This document shows, piece after piece, positions 9,813 through 22,117 of a DNA stretch of 64,000 nucleotides. A model generated the notes under the pieces. The model was not told the DNA's origin. It worked only from the letters and a program-made list of their open reading frames with translations, and made no database searches. The position numbers and the translations under genes are program-made. The number at the start of each line of letters is the position of its first letter. Positions within the stretch are counted from its first letter, which is position 1. The stretch comes from G963708325 sp963708325 (GTDB lineage: Bacteria > Actinomycetota > Thermoleophilia > Solirubrobacterales > 70-9), in contig OY970203.1 of assembly GCA_963708325.1 (NCBI GenBank), positions 2,666,001 to 2,730,000 on the forward strand. The letters are read 5' to 3'.

Positions 9813-10702
9813 TGCCGGAGCTGCCGGAGGTGGAGACGATCCGCCGACAGCTCGCCCCGGAGGTCGAGGGGCGCCGGATCGCCGCCCTGACCGTGCTCGA
9901 CCAGCGCTGGACGATGCCGTTCGACCCGCGTGAGGTCGAGGGGCGATGCTCGGGGCGGCGGATCGAGCGCCTGGGGCGGCGCGGCAAGTACCTGGTCTTC
10001 GACCTGGACGGCGGCCTTCACCTCGTCATGCACCTGCGGATGACGGGCAACCTCGTCCTTGACGAGAGGACTGTCGCCGACCCCCCCTACCTGCGGGCGC
10101 GGATCGCCCTCGACGACGGACGCGAGCTCCGTTTCTCCGACATGCGTCGCTTCGGCCACGCTGTCGTGCTCGAGCGCGACCAGGTCGAGCCCTACTTCCG
10201 CGCCCGGCTCGGCGTCGAGCCGCTGTCGGCGGAATTCACGCCGGAGTACCTCGAGCGGCTCGCCGCCGGCCGGGTGGCGCCGCTGAAGTCGTTCCTGCTC
10301 GTCCAGGCCGGGATCGCCGGGGTCGGCAACATCTACGCCGACGAGGCGCTGTTCCGCGCGCGCCTGCACCCGCTCTCGCCGGCGGGGTCCATGCGCGCCG
10401 AGCACTGCCGGCGCCTCCGCGACGGGGTGGTCGCGGCGCTCGAGGCGGGGCTGGGCGGCGGGGGCGCCACGATCGACGACTACCGCGACGCGCGCGGCGA
10501 GCGGGGGACGATGCAGGACGAGTTCTGCGTGCACCGCCGCGAGGGCCTGCCGTGTCCGCGCTGCCGCGAGCGGATCCGGCGGATCGTCGTCGGTGGGCGC
10601 TCGACGTATTTCTGCCCGGGCTGCCAGGTGCGGCTTCGGCGCCGCCGCCGGGCCAGGGGCGCGCCGCGGCCCACTTCGAATGTCGCTCGGGGCAGCGGTT
10701 GA
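9812..10702 (+). CDS. mutM: Formamidopyrimidine-DNA glycosylase
   Basis: This bifunctional DNA glycosylase/AP lyase removes 8-oxoguanine and other oxidised purines. The 296-residue protein begins MPELPEVETIRRQL, giving the catalytic Pro2 and Glu3 after Met removal. The conserved Lys lies in GRRGKYLVFDL. The C-terminal zinc finger is complete (CPRCRER ... FCPGCQ), and the helix-two-turn-helix region includes GIAGVGNIYADEALF. A basic tail of about 25 residues follows the finger. The ATG overlaps the preceding lipoprotein stop, and the stop overlaps the next gene's probable TTG start. Confidence 0.95.
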   Translation: MPELPEVETIRRQLAPEVEGRRIAALTVLDQRWTMPFDPREVEGRCSGRRIERLGRRGKYLVFDLDGGLHLVMHLRMTGNLVLDERTVADPPYLRARIALDDGRELRFSDMRRFGHAVVLERDQVEPYFRARLGVEPLSAEFTPEYLERLAAGRVAPLKSFLLVQAGIAGVGNIYADEALFRARLHPLSPAGSMRAEHCRRLRDGVVAALEAGLGGGGATIDDYRDARGERGTMQDEFCVHRREGLPCPRCRERIRRIVVGGRSTYFCPGCQVRLRRRRRARGAPRPTSNVARGSG

Positions 10703-11652
10703 GCGAGCCGGGACAGACGCCGCCGCTGCCGGAGGGCTTCGCCGTCGGCCATTGGACGGACGCCGGCGCCGGCACCGGCTGCACCGTGGTGATCCCGCCA
10801 CCCGGGGCGCGCGGGGGCTCCGACGTCCGCGGCGGCGGCCCGGGGACCCGCGAGCTGGAGGTGATGGGGCCGCTGGCCACCGCCGAGGAGGCGACGGCGG
10901 TGGTGTTCGCCGGGGGGAGCGCCTTCGGGTTGGCCGCCGCGGACGGCGCGGCCCGCTGGCTCGAGGAGCGCGGGCGCGGCTACGAGACGCCCGGTGGGCG
11001 GGTGCCGCTGGTGGCGGGGGCGGTCATCTACGACCTCGTCGGAGCGGGCCGCAGGCCGGATGTGCGTCCGGACGCCGAATCGGGCTACGCGGCGTGCGCG
11101 GCGGCGGCGGGCGGCGTCCCCGAGCGCGGCAGCGTCGGCGCCGGCACGGGTGCGGCCGTGGCGAAGCTGCTCGGGCGCGACAGCGCCGTCAAGGCGGGGG
11201 TGGGCTACGCGGCGACGCTCACGGCGATGGGGGAGGCGGTCGCCGCGCTGGCCGTCGTCAACGCCTTCGGCGACGTGATCGGCGACGACGGAGGCGTGCT
11301 CGCCGGCCCGGGCGGCGGCGACGGGGAGACCCGCCGCACCGCCGACCTCGTCGCCCAGCTCGAGCGGCCTCCGGACTGGCGCGAGGTGCCCGAGCAGAAC
11401 ACGACCCTTGTCTGCGTCTGCACGGATGCCGCCCTGACCAAGCCCGGCTGCGCGGTCGTGGCGCGGATGGCGAGCGCGGGCATCGCCCGCGCCGTGGACC
11501 CGGTGTTCACGCCGGTGGACGGCGACGTCGCCTTCTGCCTGTCGTCGGGCGCCGGCGCGCCGCGCCCCTACGCGGCGCTGCTCGTCGGCACGGTGGCGGC
11601 GACCGTCACCGCGGCGGCGATCCGCGACGCGGTGCGGGCGGCCGCGCAGTGA
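10699..11652 (+). CDS. P1-family (DmpA-like) peptidase
   Basis: This 317-residue protein is of the P1/S58 type, the self-processing Ntn-like aminopeptidase fold of DmpA. Recognisable segments are GFAVGHWTDAGAGTGCTVV at the N-terminus, FAGGSAFGLAAADGA, and ERGSVGAGTGA, the region that precedes the autocleavage site in relatives. TTG 10699 was chosen because it overlaps the mutM stop as TTGA and begins right before the conserved GHWTDA region. The longer frame upstream merely runs inside mutM. The substrate is unknown. Confidence 0.85.
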   Translation: MSEPGQTPPLPEGFAVGHWTDAGAGTGCTVVIPPPGARGGSDVRGGGPGTRELEVMGPLATAEEATAVVFAGGSAFGLAAADGAARWLEERGRGYETPGGRVPLVAGAVIYDLVGAGRRPDVRPDAESGYAACAAAAGGVPERGSVGAGTGAAVAKLLGRDSAVKAGVGYAATLTAMGEAVAALAVVNAFGDVIGDDGGVLAGPGGGDGETRRTADLVAQLERPPDWREVPEQNTTLVCVCTDAALTKPGCAVVARMASAGIARAVDPVFTPVDGDVAFCLSSGAGAPRPYAALLVGTVAATVTAAAIRDAVRAAAQ

Positions 11653-11759
11653 TCCCCAGGCGCCAGCGTCCTGGGTTCTGGGTGCATAGCAACCATCGGG
11701 CAGGATCGGCGTGGGTCACTCGCCCAGGCCGTCCGGGCCGGGCTTCAGTCTGTCCGCCC

Positions 11760-12479
11760 TTGCCCGGAACGTTCAAGACGGAGGCGGTCGTGCTGCGCAG
11801 CATCCGCTACTCGGAGGCGGACCGGGTGCTGCACCTGTACAGCGCCGATCGCGGCCGCGTCGGGGCGATCGCGAAGGGGTCGCGGCGCCCGCGCTCGCGT
11901 TTCGGCGGGCGGCTGGAGCCGTTCTTTCGCCTCAACCTCGTTCTCCACGAGGGGCGTGGCGAGCTGGCCACGGTGACGTCGGCGGCGACGCTCGAGGGCT
12001 ACGCCCGGCTGCGCGCCGACGGCCCGGCGCTGGGCGCTGCCGCACGCGCCTGCGACGCCGTGCTGCGGCTGCTCGACGCCGCCGATCCCAATCCCGCCGC
12101 CTACAACCTGCTGTGTCGCTACCTCGGCCTGCTCGACGACCCGGTCCAGCCCGCCGCGGACCTCGCCACCGGGCTCGCCTTCCGGCTGAAGCTGGCGCTC
12201 GCCGCGGGATTCGCTCCCGAGCTGGCCGCGTGCGCCCGCTGCGGAGAAGCCGACCACCTGGTCGGCTTCTCCGGCGCCGCCGGCGGGGTCGTCTGCGCCG
12301 CCTGCGAGGGCGACGGCTTCGCACTGTCGGGAGACGCACACCGCTTCATGGTCGAGGCGCTGGGACAGCCGCTGGCGACTGCGCCCGCCGCCCCGCCATC
12401 CGCCCTGCGCCAGGTGGAGCGGGCGGTTTCCGAAACGCTTGAGCACCACGCCCACGTTCGGTTGCGGTCTGCCGCATAG
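11760..12479 (+). CDS. recO: DNA repair protein RecO
   Basis: RecO mediates RecA loading on SSB-coated DNA in the RecFOR pathway. From TTG 11760 the protein has 239 residues, the usual length, and begins MPGTFKTEAVVLRSIRY, the OB-fold start of the family. The C-terminal zinc-binding part has two CXXC pairs (CARCGEADH and CAAC). The reading frame is open far upstream, but that part is a shadow of the P1 peptidase gene; GTG 11649 is an alternative start. The 107 bases between the P1 peptidase and this start hold no gene I can support. Confidence 0.9.
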   Translation: MPGTFKTEAVVLRSIRYSEADRVLHLYSADRGRVGAIAKGSRRPRSRFGGRLEPFFRLNLVLHEGRGELATVTSAATLEGYARLRADGPALGAAARACDAVLRLLDAADPNPAAYNLLCRYLGLLDDPVQPAADLATGLAFRLKLALAAGFAPELAACARCGEADHLVGFSGAAGGVVCAACEGDGFALSGDAHRFMVEALGQPLATAPAAPPSALRQVERAVSETLEHHAHVRLRSAA

Positions 12480-12499
12480 GCGACGCCTGCAAAGACTTC

Positions 12500-12585
12500 G
12501 CCTGCCGGTGTCCTCGCCGAATCGCCTCGCTCACGCACGCTTCCAGTGCGCTCGCTTCGTCGATTCGGCTGCGTCCTAGGCAGGC
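12500..12585. repeat. Nested three-tier palindrome between convergent genes
   Basis: GCCTGCC (12500-12506) pairs with GGCAGGC (12579-12585). GCCGAATCG (12516-12524) pairs perfectly with CGATTCGGC (12561-12569). CGCAC (12534-12538) pairs with GTGCG (12546-12550). The nested arms would fold into one long stem-loop or cruciform in the 145-base gap between recO and the opposing SDR gene. It may be a bidirectional terminator or a REP-like element. Confidence 0.5.
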
Positions 12586-12624
12586 TCGCTTTTCGGCGTC
12601 GTTCTTACCTTTTCGAGGCCGTTC

Positions 12625-13386
12625 TTACTTCGACTTGGGTCGGTACATGCGCTCGGTGATGCGGAGCTGCAGGGCTCGGGGGCTGGGCCTGGTGGCGCGG
12701 ATGAACCAGCGGATGACGCGGCCGGGGATCACCGAGCGGCGGTCGCGGTCGAACGCGGCGAGTGACTCGGCGACCACCTGGTGGGGGTCGATCTCGCCGG
12801 GGACGACGCCCACGTCGTCGAAGCCGGCGACGCCCTGCCATTCGGTCGGAACGGGACCGGGGTTGACGGCGAGCACGCGCACACCGCTTCCGCGCACCTC
12901 CGTGTGAAGCGCCTCGGTGAAGCTGAGCGCGAAGGCCTTGGTCGCCGCGTAGGTGGCCTCGTAGGGGATCGGCTGCATGCCCGCGGTCGATGCCACCACG
13001 ATCACGCCGCCGCGACGGCGCTCGATCATCCCGGGCAGGAACGCGCGCGTCAGCCGGACGACGGCCTCGCAGTTCACGCGCACCTGGTCGGCCTCACGCT
13101 CGGGGTCCAGCTCCGCGAACGGGCCGTAGGTGCCGAAGCCGGCGTTGTTGACCAGCAGATCCACCTCGAGCCCGAGCTCGGTGACCCGGCCCGGCAGCGC
13201 CGCCGCCTCGGCGGCGAGGTCGCAGGCGACGACGTGGGCCGTGCCGGGAAGCTCGCCGGCGAGGCGCTCGAGCCGATCGGTGCGGCGAGCGACGAGCACG
13301 AGCTCGTAGCCGCGCGCCGAGAGGGCGCGGGCGAACTCCTCGCCGATCCCCGACGAGGCGCCTGTGACGAGCGCGACCTCGGCCAT
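12625..13386 (-). CDS. Short-chain dehydrogenase/reductase
   Basis: This is a classical SDR of 253 residues with the NAD(P) motif VTGASSGIGEEFA near the N-terminus, the NNAGFG motif, and catalytic Ser and YXXXK in STAGMQPIPYEATYAATKAF. A basic C-terminal extension (RITERMYRPKSK) follows. The start MAEVALVTG at 13386 was preferred; the open frame upstream lacks SDR homology. It is divergent from ppdK and convergent with recO. The ARRTDRLERLAGELP segment after the second strand suggests NADP preference. The substrate is unknown. Confidence 0.87.
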   Translation of the reverse strand: MAEVALVTGASSGIGEEFARALSARGYELVLVARRTDRLERLAGELPGTAHVVACDLAAEAAALPGRVTELGLEVDLLVNNAGFGTYGPFAELDPEREADQVRVNCEAVVRLTRAFLPGMIERRRGGVIVVASTAGMQPIPYEATYAATKAFALSFTEALHTEVRGSGVRVLAVNPGPVPTEWQGVAGFDDVGVVPGEIDPHQVVAESLAAFDRDRRSVIPGRVIRWFIRATRPSPRALQLRITERMYRPKSK

Positions 13387-13404
13387 TCGCGCAGAGCCTA
13401 TTCG

Positions 13405-13410
13405 TAGAAT
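13405..13410 (+). promoter_or_regulatory. -10 hexamer upstream of ppdK
   Basis: TAGAAT lies in the 12-base context TTCGTAGAATCG that is also found upstream of yebC (62659-62670). Here it ends six bases before GTG 13417, which is out of frame with ppdK. Confidence 0.55.
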
Positions 13411-13471
13411 CGTCCCGTGGCCATTCCCGCAGCGGAGGCCACCCAGCGCCAAGAGGGGGACCATCCAAAGC

Positions 13472-16200
<2,729 letters not shown>

Positions 16201-16204
<4 letters not shown>

Positions 16205-17220
16205 CAGGCGTCGCCGGAGTCGGGGGGTTCGAGGAGCGCGTGCGGGCGCGCGAGGCCGAGCTGCTGTCGCCGCTGGCGACGCCGTCCTACCCGGCGACCC
16301 GCGCGGTGGACGAGCCCGACAGCCCGCTGCGGACGCCATTCCAGCGCGATCGCGACCGCATCGTCCACTCCAAGGCGTTCCGCAGGCTGATGCACAAGAC
16401 GCAGGTCTTCATCGCCCCGGAGGGCGACCACTACCGCACGCGGTTGACCCACACGCTGGAGGCCTGCGGGATCTCCCGCACGGTGGCGCGGGCGCTGGGG
16501 CTCAACGAGGACCTCACGGAGGCGATCGGGCTGGGCCACGACCTCGGCCATCCGCCGTTCGGCCACATCGGCGAGGAGGCGCTCGACGCGGCGCTGCGGG
16601 AGAGCACCGGCCGCCGCTTTCGCCACAACGAGCACTCGCTGCGCGTCGTCGAGGTGCTGGAGCGCGACGGCCGCGGCCTCAACCTCACCGAGCAGGTGCG
16701 CGACGGGATCCTCAGGCACACGGCCAGCGACCCCCCGGCCACGCTCGAGGGGCGGATCGTGCGCCTGGTCGATCGCGTCGCCTATATAAACCACGACATC
16801 GACGACGCCGTGCGCGCCGGGATCCTCGCGGAGGCGGACCTGCCGGCGGAGGAGCTCGCGCTGCTGGGGACGACCGGGGCAAGGCGGATCGACACGCTCG
16901 TGCGCGACATCGTCGAGCGCTCGGCCGAGGCCGGCGACATCGTGCAGAGCGACGAGATCGGCGGGGCGATGTTGAGGCTGCGCAAGTTCATGTTCGATCG
17001 GGTGTACCTGGGGCCGGTGGCTCGCGCCGAGCACGACCGCGTCCATCGCACCCTGGGCGGGCTGTTCGCCCACCACCTGGCGCATCCCGACGAGGTGCCG
17101 GCGCTGGACCCGGCGGCCGACGCGGCGCAGCGGGTGACCGACTACATCGCCGGGATGACCGACCGCTACTGCATCGCCGCCTTCAAGCAGCTGGCGCTGC
17201 CCGAGGAGTCGAGGCTGTAG
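16201..17220 (+). CDS. dgt: Deoxyguanosinetriphosphate triphosphohydrolase-like protein
   Basis: This HD-domain dNTP triphosphohydrolase converts dGTP or other dNTPs to the nucleoside and tripolyphosphate. It has 339 residues. The N-terminal signature SPLRTPFQRDRDRIVHSKAF and RLMHKTQVF is typical of bacterial Dgt-like proteins. The metal site is visible as His in RLTHTLEA, HD in GLGHDLGHPPFGHIGEEAL, and Asp in YINHDIDDAV. It is translationally coupled to ppdK upstream and lies 17 bases before dnaG. A dgt-dnaG order is common in actinobacteria. The substrate range cannot be read from sequence. Confidence 0.93.
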
Positions 17221-17237
17221 ATGGGAAAGGCGGCCTG

Positions 17238-19010
17238 ATGGCCCGGTTCTCCGCCGACACCGTCGAGCGGGTGAAGGCGGCGGCCGACATCGTCGAGATC
17301 GTCTCCGCCCACACCGACCTGCGCCGGCGGGGCGAGCGCTTCGTCGGGCTGTGCCCGTTCCACGAGGAGCGCACGCCGTCGTTCTCGGTCGACGCCCGCG
17401 AGAAGCTCTACTACTGCTTTGGCTGCGAGGCGGGCGGCGACGTCATCCACTTCGTCGAGGAGAAGGAGGGGATGGGCTTTCCCGACGCCGTGGAGGCGTT
17501 GGCGGAGCGCTATGGCGTCGAGGTCGAGCTGCCGGATCCGCGGGCTGAGGAGGAGAGGCGGCGGCGGGGGCGGCTGTACGAGCTGCTGGAGCGGACCGCC
17601 GCGTTCTACGCCGAGTACCTGTGGGAGTCGGCGAAGTCGGGGCGGGCGCGCGAGTACCTGCGGTCGCGGGGGCTGGGCGAGCAGGTGTTGCGCGACTTCG
17701 GCGTCGGGTTCGCCCCGAGCGCCTGGGACCAGGTGCTGACGCGCGGCCAGCGGGCCGGCTTCGCGACCGACGAGCTGCACGCGGCCGGGCTGGTGCAGAG
17801 CGGCCGCCAGGGCGGGCTGTACGACCGCTTCCGCTCGCGGATCGTCTTTCCGGTGCGTGACCCCCGCGGCCGCGTGGTCGGATTCGGCGCCCGGGCGCTG
17901 ACCGCCGACCAGCGCCCGAAGTACCTGAACTCCCCGGAGGGCGAGCTTTACCGCAAGTCGCACACCCTGTTCGGGATCGACCGCGCGCGGGGGCCGATCG
18001 CGCGGGCGCGGCGGGCGATCCTGGTGGAGGGCTACACCGACGTCCTCGCGCTGCACCAGGCGGGGTTCACCGAGGCCGTTGCCGTGATGGGCACGGCCGT
18101 CACGCCCGAGCAGCTGGGGATGCTGGCGGGGACGGCCGAGCGGGTGCTGCTTGCGCTCGACGCCGACCGCGCCGGGCAGGAAGCGATGGTGCGGGCGCAG
18201 AAAGTTGCTGCAAATCGCGAGATGGAGATAAGGGTCCTGGCGATGCCTGCCGATAAGGACCCATGTGACCTCCTGCAGGAGGAGAGCCCCGAGCGCTTCG
18301 CCGAGCTGGCGGAGGCCGGGGTCGACCTACCGACCTTTCAGGTGAACGCCGTAATCGAAAAGGGAGATCTGGGCTCGACCGGCGGGCGCGAACGCGCGCT
18401 CACCGAGGCGGTGCCCGTGCTCGCGGCGATGGGCGAGACGGTGGGCCGCGACGAGCTGATGCGGATGGTGGCCGACCGCCTCGACGTCGAGCCGGCGCTG
18501 GTGTCGCAGCGGGTGAGCGCCGCGGTCGCGGCGCCTGCCGTGGCGCGCCGGGCGCCCGCGCCGGTCGAGGGCGCCCAGCCGCCCGCGCCGCCGGCGCCGA
18601 TGGGCGCGCGCGAGCGGCGCGAGCGGGCGCTGCTGGCGATGTGCATCGCCCTTCCCGGCGAGGGCCGCGGCTTCCTGGAGCGGCTGCGGCCCGAGCACAT
18701 GTCGTCACCGGTGGCGAGCCGGGCGGTCGAGTGGCTGCGTGGCCACGCCGATGACCCGATGGCGGGACTCTCGCACGAGGACGCCGAGCTGGTCTCGCTG
18801 GTCACGCAGCTGGTGATGACCTCGAAGCGGGAGCCGTCGTCGCACGAGGCGATGGAGCTGAACTTCATGGAGCTGGATCAGCGCCGGCTGGAGGACGAGA
18901 TCGGCGCGGCGCGCGAGCGCGAGGACCACGCGCGGATGCAGGAGCTGAGCCGCGAGCGCAACGAGCTGGCGGAGCGGATCCGCCGCCGCGAGGCGGTGGC
19001 CGATGGCTGA
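17238..19010 (+). CDS. dnaG: DNA primase DnaG
   Basis: DnaG synthesises RNA primers at the replication fork. The 590-residue protein has the N-terminal CHC2 zinc finger ([15 protein letters not shown] ... [15 protein letters not shown]). Next come the RNA polymerase core with [20 protein letters not shown], and the TOPRIM domain with catalytic Glu in [16 protein letters not shown] and the acidic [12 protein letters not shown]. An Ala/Pro-rich linker (residues about 425-455) leads to the helical DnaB-interaction domain. GGGAAAGG lies upstream of ATG 17238. The stop overlaps the sigma factor start by eight bases, a compact macromolecular-synthesis arrangement. Confidence 0.97.
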   Translation: MARFSADTVERVKAAADIVEIVSAHTDLRRRGERFVGLCPFHEERTPSFSVDAREKLYYCFGCEAGGDVIHFVEEKEGMGFPDAVEALAERYGVEVELPDPRAEEERRRRGRLYELLERTAAFYAEYLWESAKSGRAREYLRSRGLGEQVLRDFGVGFAPSAWDQVLTRGQRAGFATDELHAAGLVQSGRQGGLYDRFRSRIVFPVRDPRGRVVGFGARALTADQRPKYLNSPEGELYRKSHTLFGIDRARGPIARARRAILVEGYTDVLALHQAGFTEAVAVMGTAVTPEQLGMLAGTAERVLLALDADRAGQEAMVRAQKVAANREMEIRVLAMPADKDPCDLLQEESPERFAELAEAGVDLPTFQVNAVIEKGDLGSTGGRERALTEAVPVLAAMGETVGRDELMRMVADRLDVEPALVSQRVSAAVAAPAVARRAPAPVEGAQPPAPPAPMGARERRERALLAMCIALPGEGRGFLERLRPEHMSSPVASRAVEWLRGHADDPMAGLSHEDAELVSLVTQLVMTSKREPSSHEAMELNFMELDQRRLEDEIGAAREREDHARMQELSRERNELAERIRRREAVADG

Positions 19011-19944
19011 GCGCGGCGACGATCCGGCGATGGGCGCGGGGCGCTGGCCGGGCGAGCTGCTCGGCCTGCTCGCCGAGGCGGACCGCGAGGCGGAGGCCGA
19101 GGGGGCCGAGCGCGGGCTGGCCGACCCGGTGAACGCCTACCTGCGGGCGATCTCGCGGGTGCCGCTGCTGAGCGCCGCCGAGGAGGTCGACCTGGCCAAG
19201 CGGGTGGAGCGCGGGGAGATGGCGGCCAAGAACGCGCTGATCGAGGCCAACCTGCGGCTGGTCGTATCGATCGCCAAGCGCTACGCGGGCCGCGGGCTGA
19301 CGCTGCTCGACCTGATCCAGGAGGGCAACGTCGGCCTGATCCGGGCCGTGGAGAAGTTCGACTGGCGGCGCGGCTTCAAGTTCTCCACCTATGCGACCTG
19401 GTGGATCCGCCAGGCCGTGACGCGCGCGATCGCCGACCAGGCGCGCACGGTGCGGATCCCGGTGCACGTAGTCGACGAGGTGAATCGCGTCAAGCGGTTG
19501 CAGCGCGAGCTCACCCAGGTGAGCGGGCGCGAGCCGTCGATGGCGGAAATCGCGGAGAAGGTCGAGATGACGCCGGAGCGGGTCGAGGAGCTGCTGCGGA
19601 TCTCGCAGGACCCGGTGTCGCTGGAGACGCCGGTGGGGGAGGACGGCGACGCCCGCCTCAGCGACCTCGTCGAGGACACGCGCACGCCGGCGCCCCTGGA
19701 CGAGGTGCTGGGCCGGATGGCGGAGCGCGACCTGGAGCGGATGCTCGATTCGCTGGAGACGCGCGAGCGGGAGATCATCGAGCTGCGCTACGGGCTCGGC
19801 GAGCACGAGCCGATGACGCTGGACGACCTCGGCAAGACGCTCGGCCTGACCCGCGAGCGTGTGCGCCAGATCCAGAAGCGCACCCTGTCGAAGCTGAAGC
19901 GCGTCGGCGACCGGCTCAGCCTCGGCGGCGCCTCGGCGGAGTAG
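19003..19944 (+). CDS. sigA: Primary-type RNA polymerase sigma factor (RpoD/SigA)
   Basis: This group 1 or 2 sigma-70 factor has 313 residues. It lacks a long region 1.1 but keeps region 1.2 ([20 protein letters not shown]), region 2 ([31 protein letters not shown]), region 3 ([20 protein letters not shown]) and region 4.2 with the -35-binding helix [17 protein letters not shown]. The overlap with dnaG repeats the classic primase/sigma pairing, so it is probably the housekeeping factor. Its region 2.4 should read the TAnnnT -10 hexamers seen in this window. Confidence 0.93.
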   Translation: MAERGDDPAMGAGRWPGELLGLLAEADREAEAEGAERGLADPVNAYLRAISRVPLLSAAEEVDLAKRVERGEMAAKNALIEANLRLVVSIAKRYAGRGLTLLDLIQEGNVGLIRAVEKFDWRRGFKFSTYATWWIRQAVTRAIADQARTVRIPVHVVDEVNRVKRLQRELTQVSGREPSMAEIAEKVEMTPERVEELLRISQDPVSLETPVGEDGDARLSDLVEDTRTPAPLDEVLGRMAERDLERMLDSLETREREIIELRYGLGEHEPMTLDDLGKTLGLTRERVRQIQKRTLSKLKRVGDRLSLGGASAE

Positions 19945-19954
19945 CGGCCCGGCC

Positions 19955-19970
19955 GCGGCGGTTCGGCCGC
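19955..19970 (+). terminator. Hairpin terminator after sigA
   Basis: GCGGC (19955-19959) and GCCGC (19966-19970) flank the loop GGTTCG and are followed by TTTCACACTT. This is a short GC stem with a modest T-tract at the end of the dgt-dnaG-sigA run. Confidence 0.45.
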
Positions 19971-20075
19971 TTTCACACTTCCCTCACCAGTCCGGCGATC
20001 TTCCGCGTATTTTCGGGCGCTTCTAGCGAACACATGTTCGCCTTCCCGTCCGAGCCCAGCCGGAGAATTCCCGGC

Positions 20076-20759
20076 ATGGATCGAGATTCGCTGAAGATGC
20101 TTCTTGAGCAGGGACTGTCGCTGGAGAAGATCGGCAGGCGCTTTGGGCGCGACCCATCGACCATCGCCTACTGGGTGAAGAAGCACGGCCTGCAGGCCGT
20201 GCATCGCGACAAGCACCTCGGCAAGGGCGGGATCGCCAAACGCGATCTCGAGCGCTTGATCGCGCGCGGATTCGCCGTAGCGCGCATCGCTGCCGAACTC
20301 GGCAGGAGCGAGTCGAGCGTCCTCTACTGGCTTCGAAAATACGACCTTCGCACCCATGCGAGCGAGAGGCGCCATGCCGCGAAGGAAGCGAAGAGACAGG
20401 GGCGCGCGACCGTTCAATTGCACTGCCGGCATCACGGACTCACCGAGTTCTTCATCGAGGGGCGCGGCTATTACCGGTGCCTCAGATGTCGATGGGAGGC
20501 GGTTTCGAGGCGTCGCCGCAAGGTGAAGACGCTCCTCGTCGAGGAGGCTGGAGGCGTTTGCCGTTTGTGCAGATACGACCGCTGCATCGGTGCCCTCCAG
20601 TTCCACCACCTCGACCCCGCAAAGAAGCGGTTCACGCTGAGCCACCGGGGCCACACCCGCTCTATCGCCATGCTTCGAGAGGAGGCGAGCAAGTGCATCC
20701 TGCTCTGCGCCAATTGCCATGCAGAGGTCGAGGCGGGGGTCAGCGAGCTTCCCGGCTAA
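20076..20759 (+). CDS. Helix-turn-helix/zinc-ribbon/HNH protein
   Basis: This 227-residue DNA-binding protein has two tandem resolvase-like helix-turn-helix units (EQGLSLEKIGRRFGRDPSTI and ARGFAVARIAAELGRSESSV). A small zinc-ribbon-like part follows (LHCRHHGLTEFF ... YYRCLRCRWE), then a C-terminal HNH-type module (CRLCRYDRC, LQFHHLDPAKK, CANCHAEVEAG). It may be a free-standing nuclease. ATG 20076 has GGAG ten bases upstream; ATG 20034 is an alternative. It lies about 60 bases before tRNA-Asn. Its A/T content seems somewhat higher than its neighbours. Confidence 0.75.
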   Translation: MDRDSLKMLLEQGLSLEKIGRRFGRDPSTIAYWVKKHGLQAVHRDKHLGKGGIAKRDLERLIARGFAVARIAAELGRSESSVLYWLRKYDLRTHASERRHAAKEAKRQGRATVQLHCRHHGLTEFFIEGRGYYRCLRCRWEAVSRRRRKVKTLLVEEAGGVCRLCRYDRCIGALQFHHLDPAKKRFTLSHRGHTRSIAMLREEASKCILLCANCHAEVEAGVSELPG

Positions 20760-20818
20760 AGTTCTGGCTCGGGTCCGACGACGGTTCCCGGGTAGCGCAA
20801 ATGCGTATCAACAAACGG

Positions 20819-20893
20819 TCCGGGGTAGCTCAACTTTGGAAGAGCGCTTGGCCGTTAACCAAGAGGTTGTGGGTTCGAGCCCCACCCCCGGAG
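20819..20893 (+). tRNA. tRNA-Asn (GTT)
   Basis: A full cloverleaf can be drawn. The acceptor TCCGGGG (20819-20825) pairs with CCCCGGA (20886-20892), with discriminator G 20893. The anticodon stem CTTGG/CCAAG holds the loop CCGTTAA, giving anticodon GTT. The T arm is GTGGG TTCGAGC CCCAC. The 3' CCA is not encoded. A TATCAA box at 20806-20811 could be the -10 element. Confidence 0.93.
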
Positions 20894-20914
20894 CCTTCGT
20901 AACGAGAGTGAGCC

Positions 20915-22117
20915 CTACGGCGACGACCACCCCGCGGCGTAGCACTCGACCTCGATAGCCCCTCGCATCGCCCCGTCGTTCTCCCGCGCCCAGGTGGCGA
21001 TCTCATCGGCGCGGGCGGCAGGCCCCGGGTCCCTGAGGATCCGCCGAACGGCCCACCGCAAACTCGCCGGCCGGCACAGCCGCCACGGCAGGCCCAGCCC
21101 GCAGCCCGCCCACGCCACCCGCGCCGCCGTCTCCGACATGTCGCCCACTGCGGGGCAGCACAGCACCGGCACCCCCGCGCCGAGCGCCCGCGCCACCGTC
21201 CCGTGCCCGCCGTGGCAGACCACCAGCGACGCTTCGGCCATCGCCTGGCTGTACGAGACCCAGTCCACCAGCACCGCGTTGTCCGGCACCTCGATCGGCT
21301 CCGCCGGCACGTGACCGTTCGTCGTCGCCAGCACCCGCACCGGCTCCTCCGCCAGCCCCTCCAGCGCCCGCCGCACCAGCCTGCAGTCCGGATCCTGCGA
21401 CGTGCTCGGCGCCACCAGCACCAGCGGCGCCTCGCCCGGCGGCAACGCCACCTCCGCGTACGGCAGCTCGAACATCATCGGCCCGGTCACCCGCACGCCT
21501 GCCGGCCACGCTCGCGGGTACTCGAGCTGTGGAAACGTCGCCACCAGCGCCAGCCCCTCGCTGATCCCGCCGTGAAACCGCTCGACCGGCGCCAGCCCGA
21601 CGCGCTCCCGCACCGCGTTCAGCTCGCGCCGCCCGCGCCGCAACCCCGTCTCCAGCACCGGCCGCCACCCCCGCCACGCCGCCCGCCCCAGCGGCGTGCG
21701 CGGCGGCTGCATCCCGAAGGCGAAGAACGGCAGCCCCGCCGCATGCACCGGATAGACGTGCGGGATCAGCGTCACCCGCGGCACGCCAGCCGCCTCCGCC
21801 GCCAGCGCCGGCGCCAGCGTGAGGATGTCGCTGACCACGACGTGCGGTCGCATCTCCTCGAGCAGCGGCCGCAGCGCCTCCGCTGCCTCCGCCGCGCCGG
21901 CCCCGTCGGACCCCGGCGGCGGGGGAGGGAACACCCTGTACTCCTCCGCCGCGGCGAATCCCAGCCCCTCGCCCTCGACGGCCTCCCGCCACTTCTCCCA
22001 CGTCTCCACCGTCACCTCGTGCCCGCGCGCGCGCAGCGCGCGCCCCAGCGCGATCGCCGGGAACGCATGCCCGGGATCGCCGAAAGCGGCAACCAGCATC
22101 CGCATCCCGCCGCTCAC
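20915..22117 (-). CDS. GT1-family glycosyltransferase (MGT/EryCIII-like)
   Basis: This is a 400-residue nucleotide-sugar glycosyltransferase of the GT-B fold, like macrolide or UDP-glucuronosyl-type enzymes. The N-terminal acceptor domain starts RMLVAAFGDPGHAFPAIALG. The C-terminal donor site has VCHGGHGTVARALGAGVPVL followed by CCPAVGDMSETAARV, the GT1 signature in which Asp and Glu contact the sugar. GTG 22117 is preceded by GGAGGCGGC; ATG 22105 is also possible. The acceptor is unknown; natural product or lipid are both plausible. Confidence 0.85.
   Translation of the reverse strand: MSGGMRMLVAAFGDPGHAFPAIALGRALRARGHEVTVETWEKWREAVEGEGLGFAAAEEYRVFPPPPPGSDGAGAAEAAEALRPLLEEMRPHVVVSDILTLAPALAAEAAGVPRVTLIPHVYPVHAAGLPFFAFGMQPPRTPLGRAAWRGWRPVLETGLRRGRRELNAVRERVGLAPVERFHGGISEGLALVATFPQLEYPRAWPAGVRVTGPMMFELPYAEVALPPGEAPLVLVAPSTSQDPDCRLVRRALEGLAEEPVRVLATTNGHVPAEPIEVPDNAVLVDWVSYSQAMAEASLVVCHGGHGTVARALGAGVPVLCCPAVGDMSETAARVAWAGCGLGLPWRLCRPASLRWAVRRILRDPGPAARADEIATWARENDGAMRGAIEVECYAAGWSSP

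Noticed and set aside
10593..11759. Open frame upstream of recO that would make a RecO fusion of 628 residues
   Set aside because: The upstream part is a second reading of the P1 peptidase gene and has no homology pattern. TTG 11760 gives a normal RecO length.
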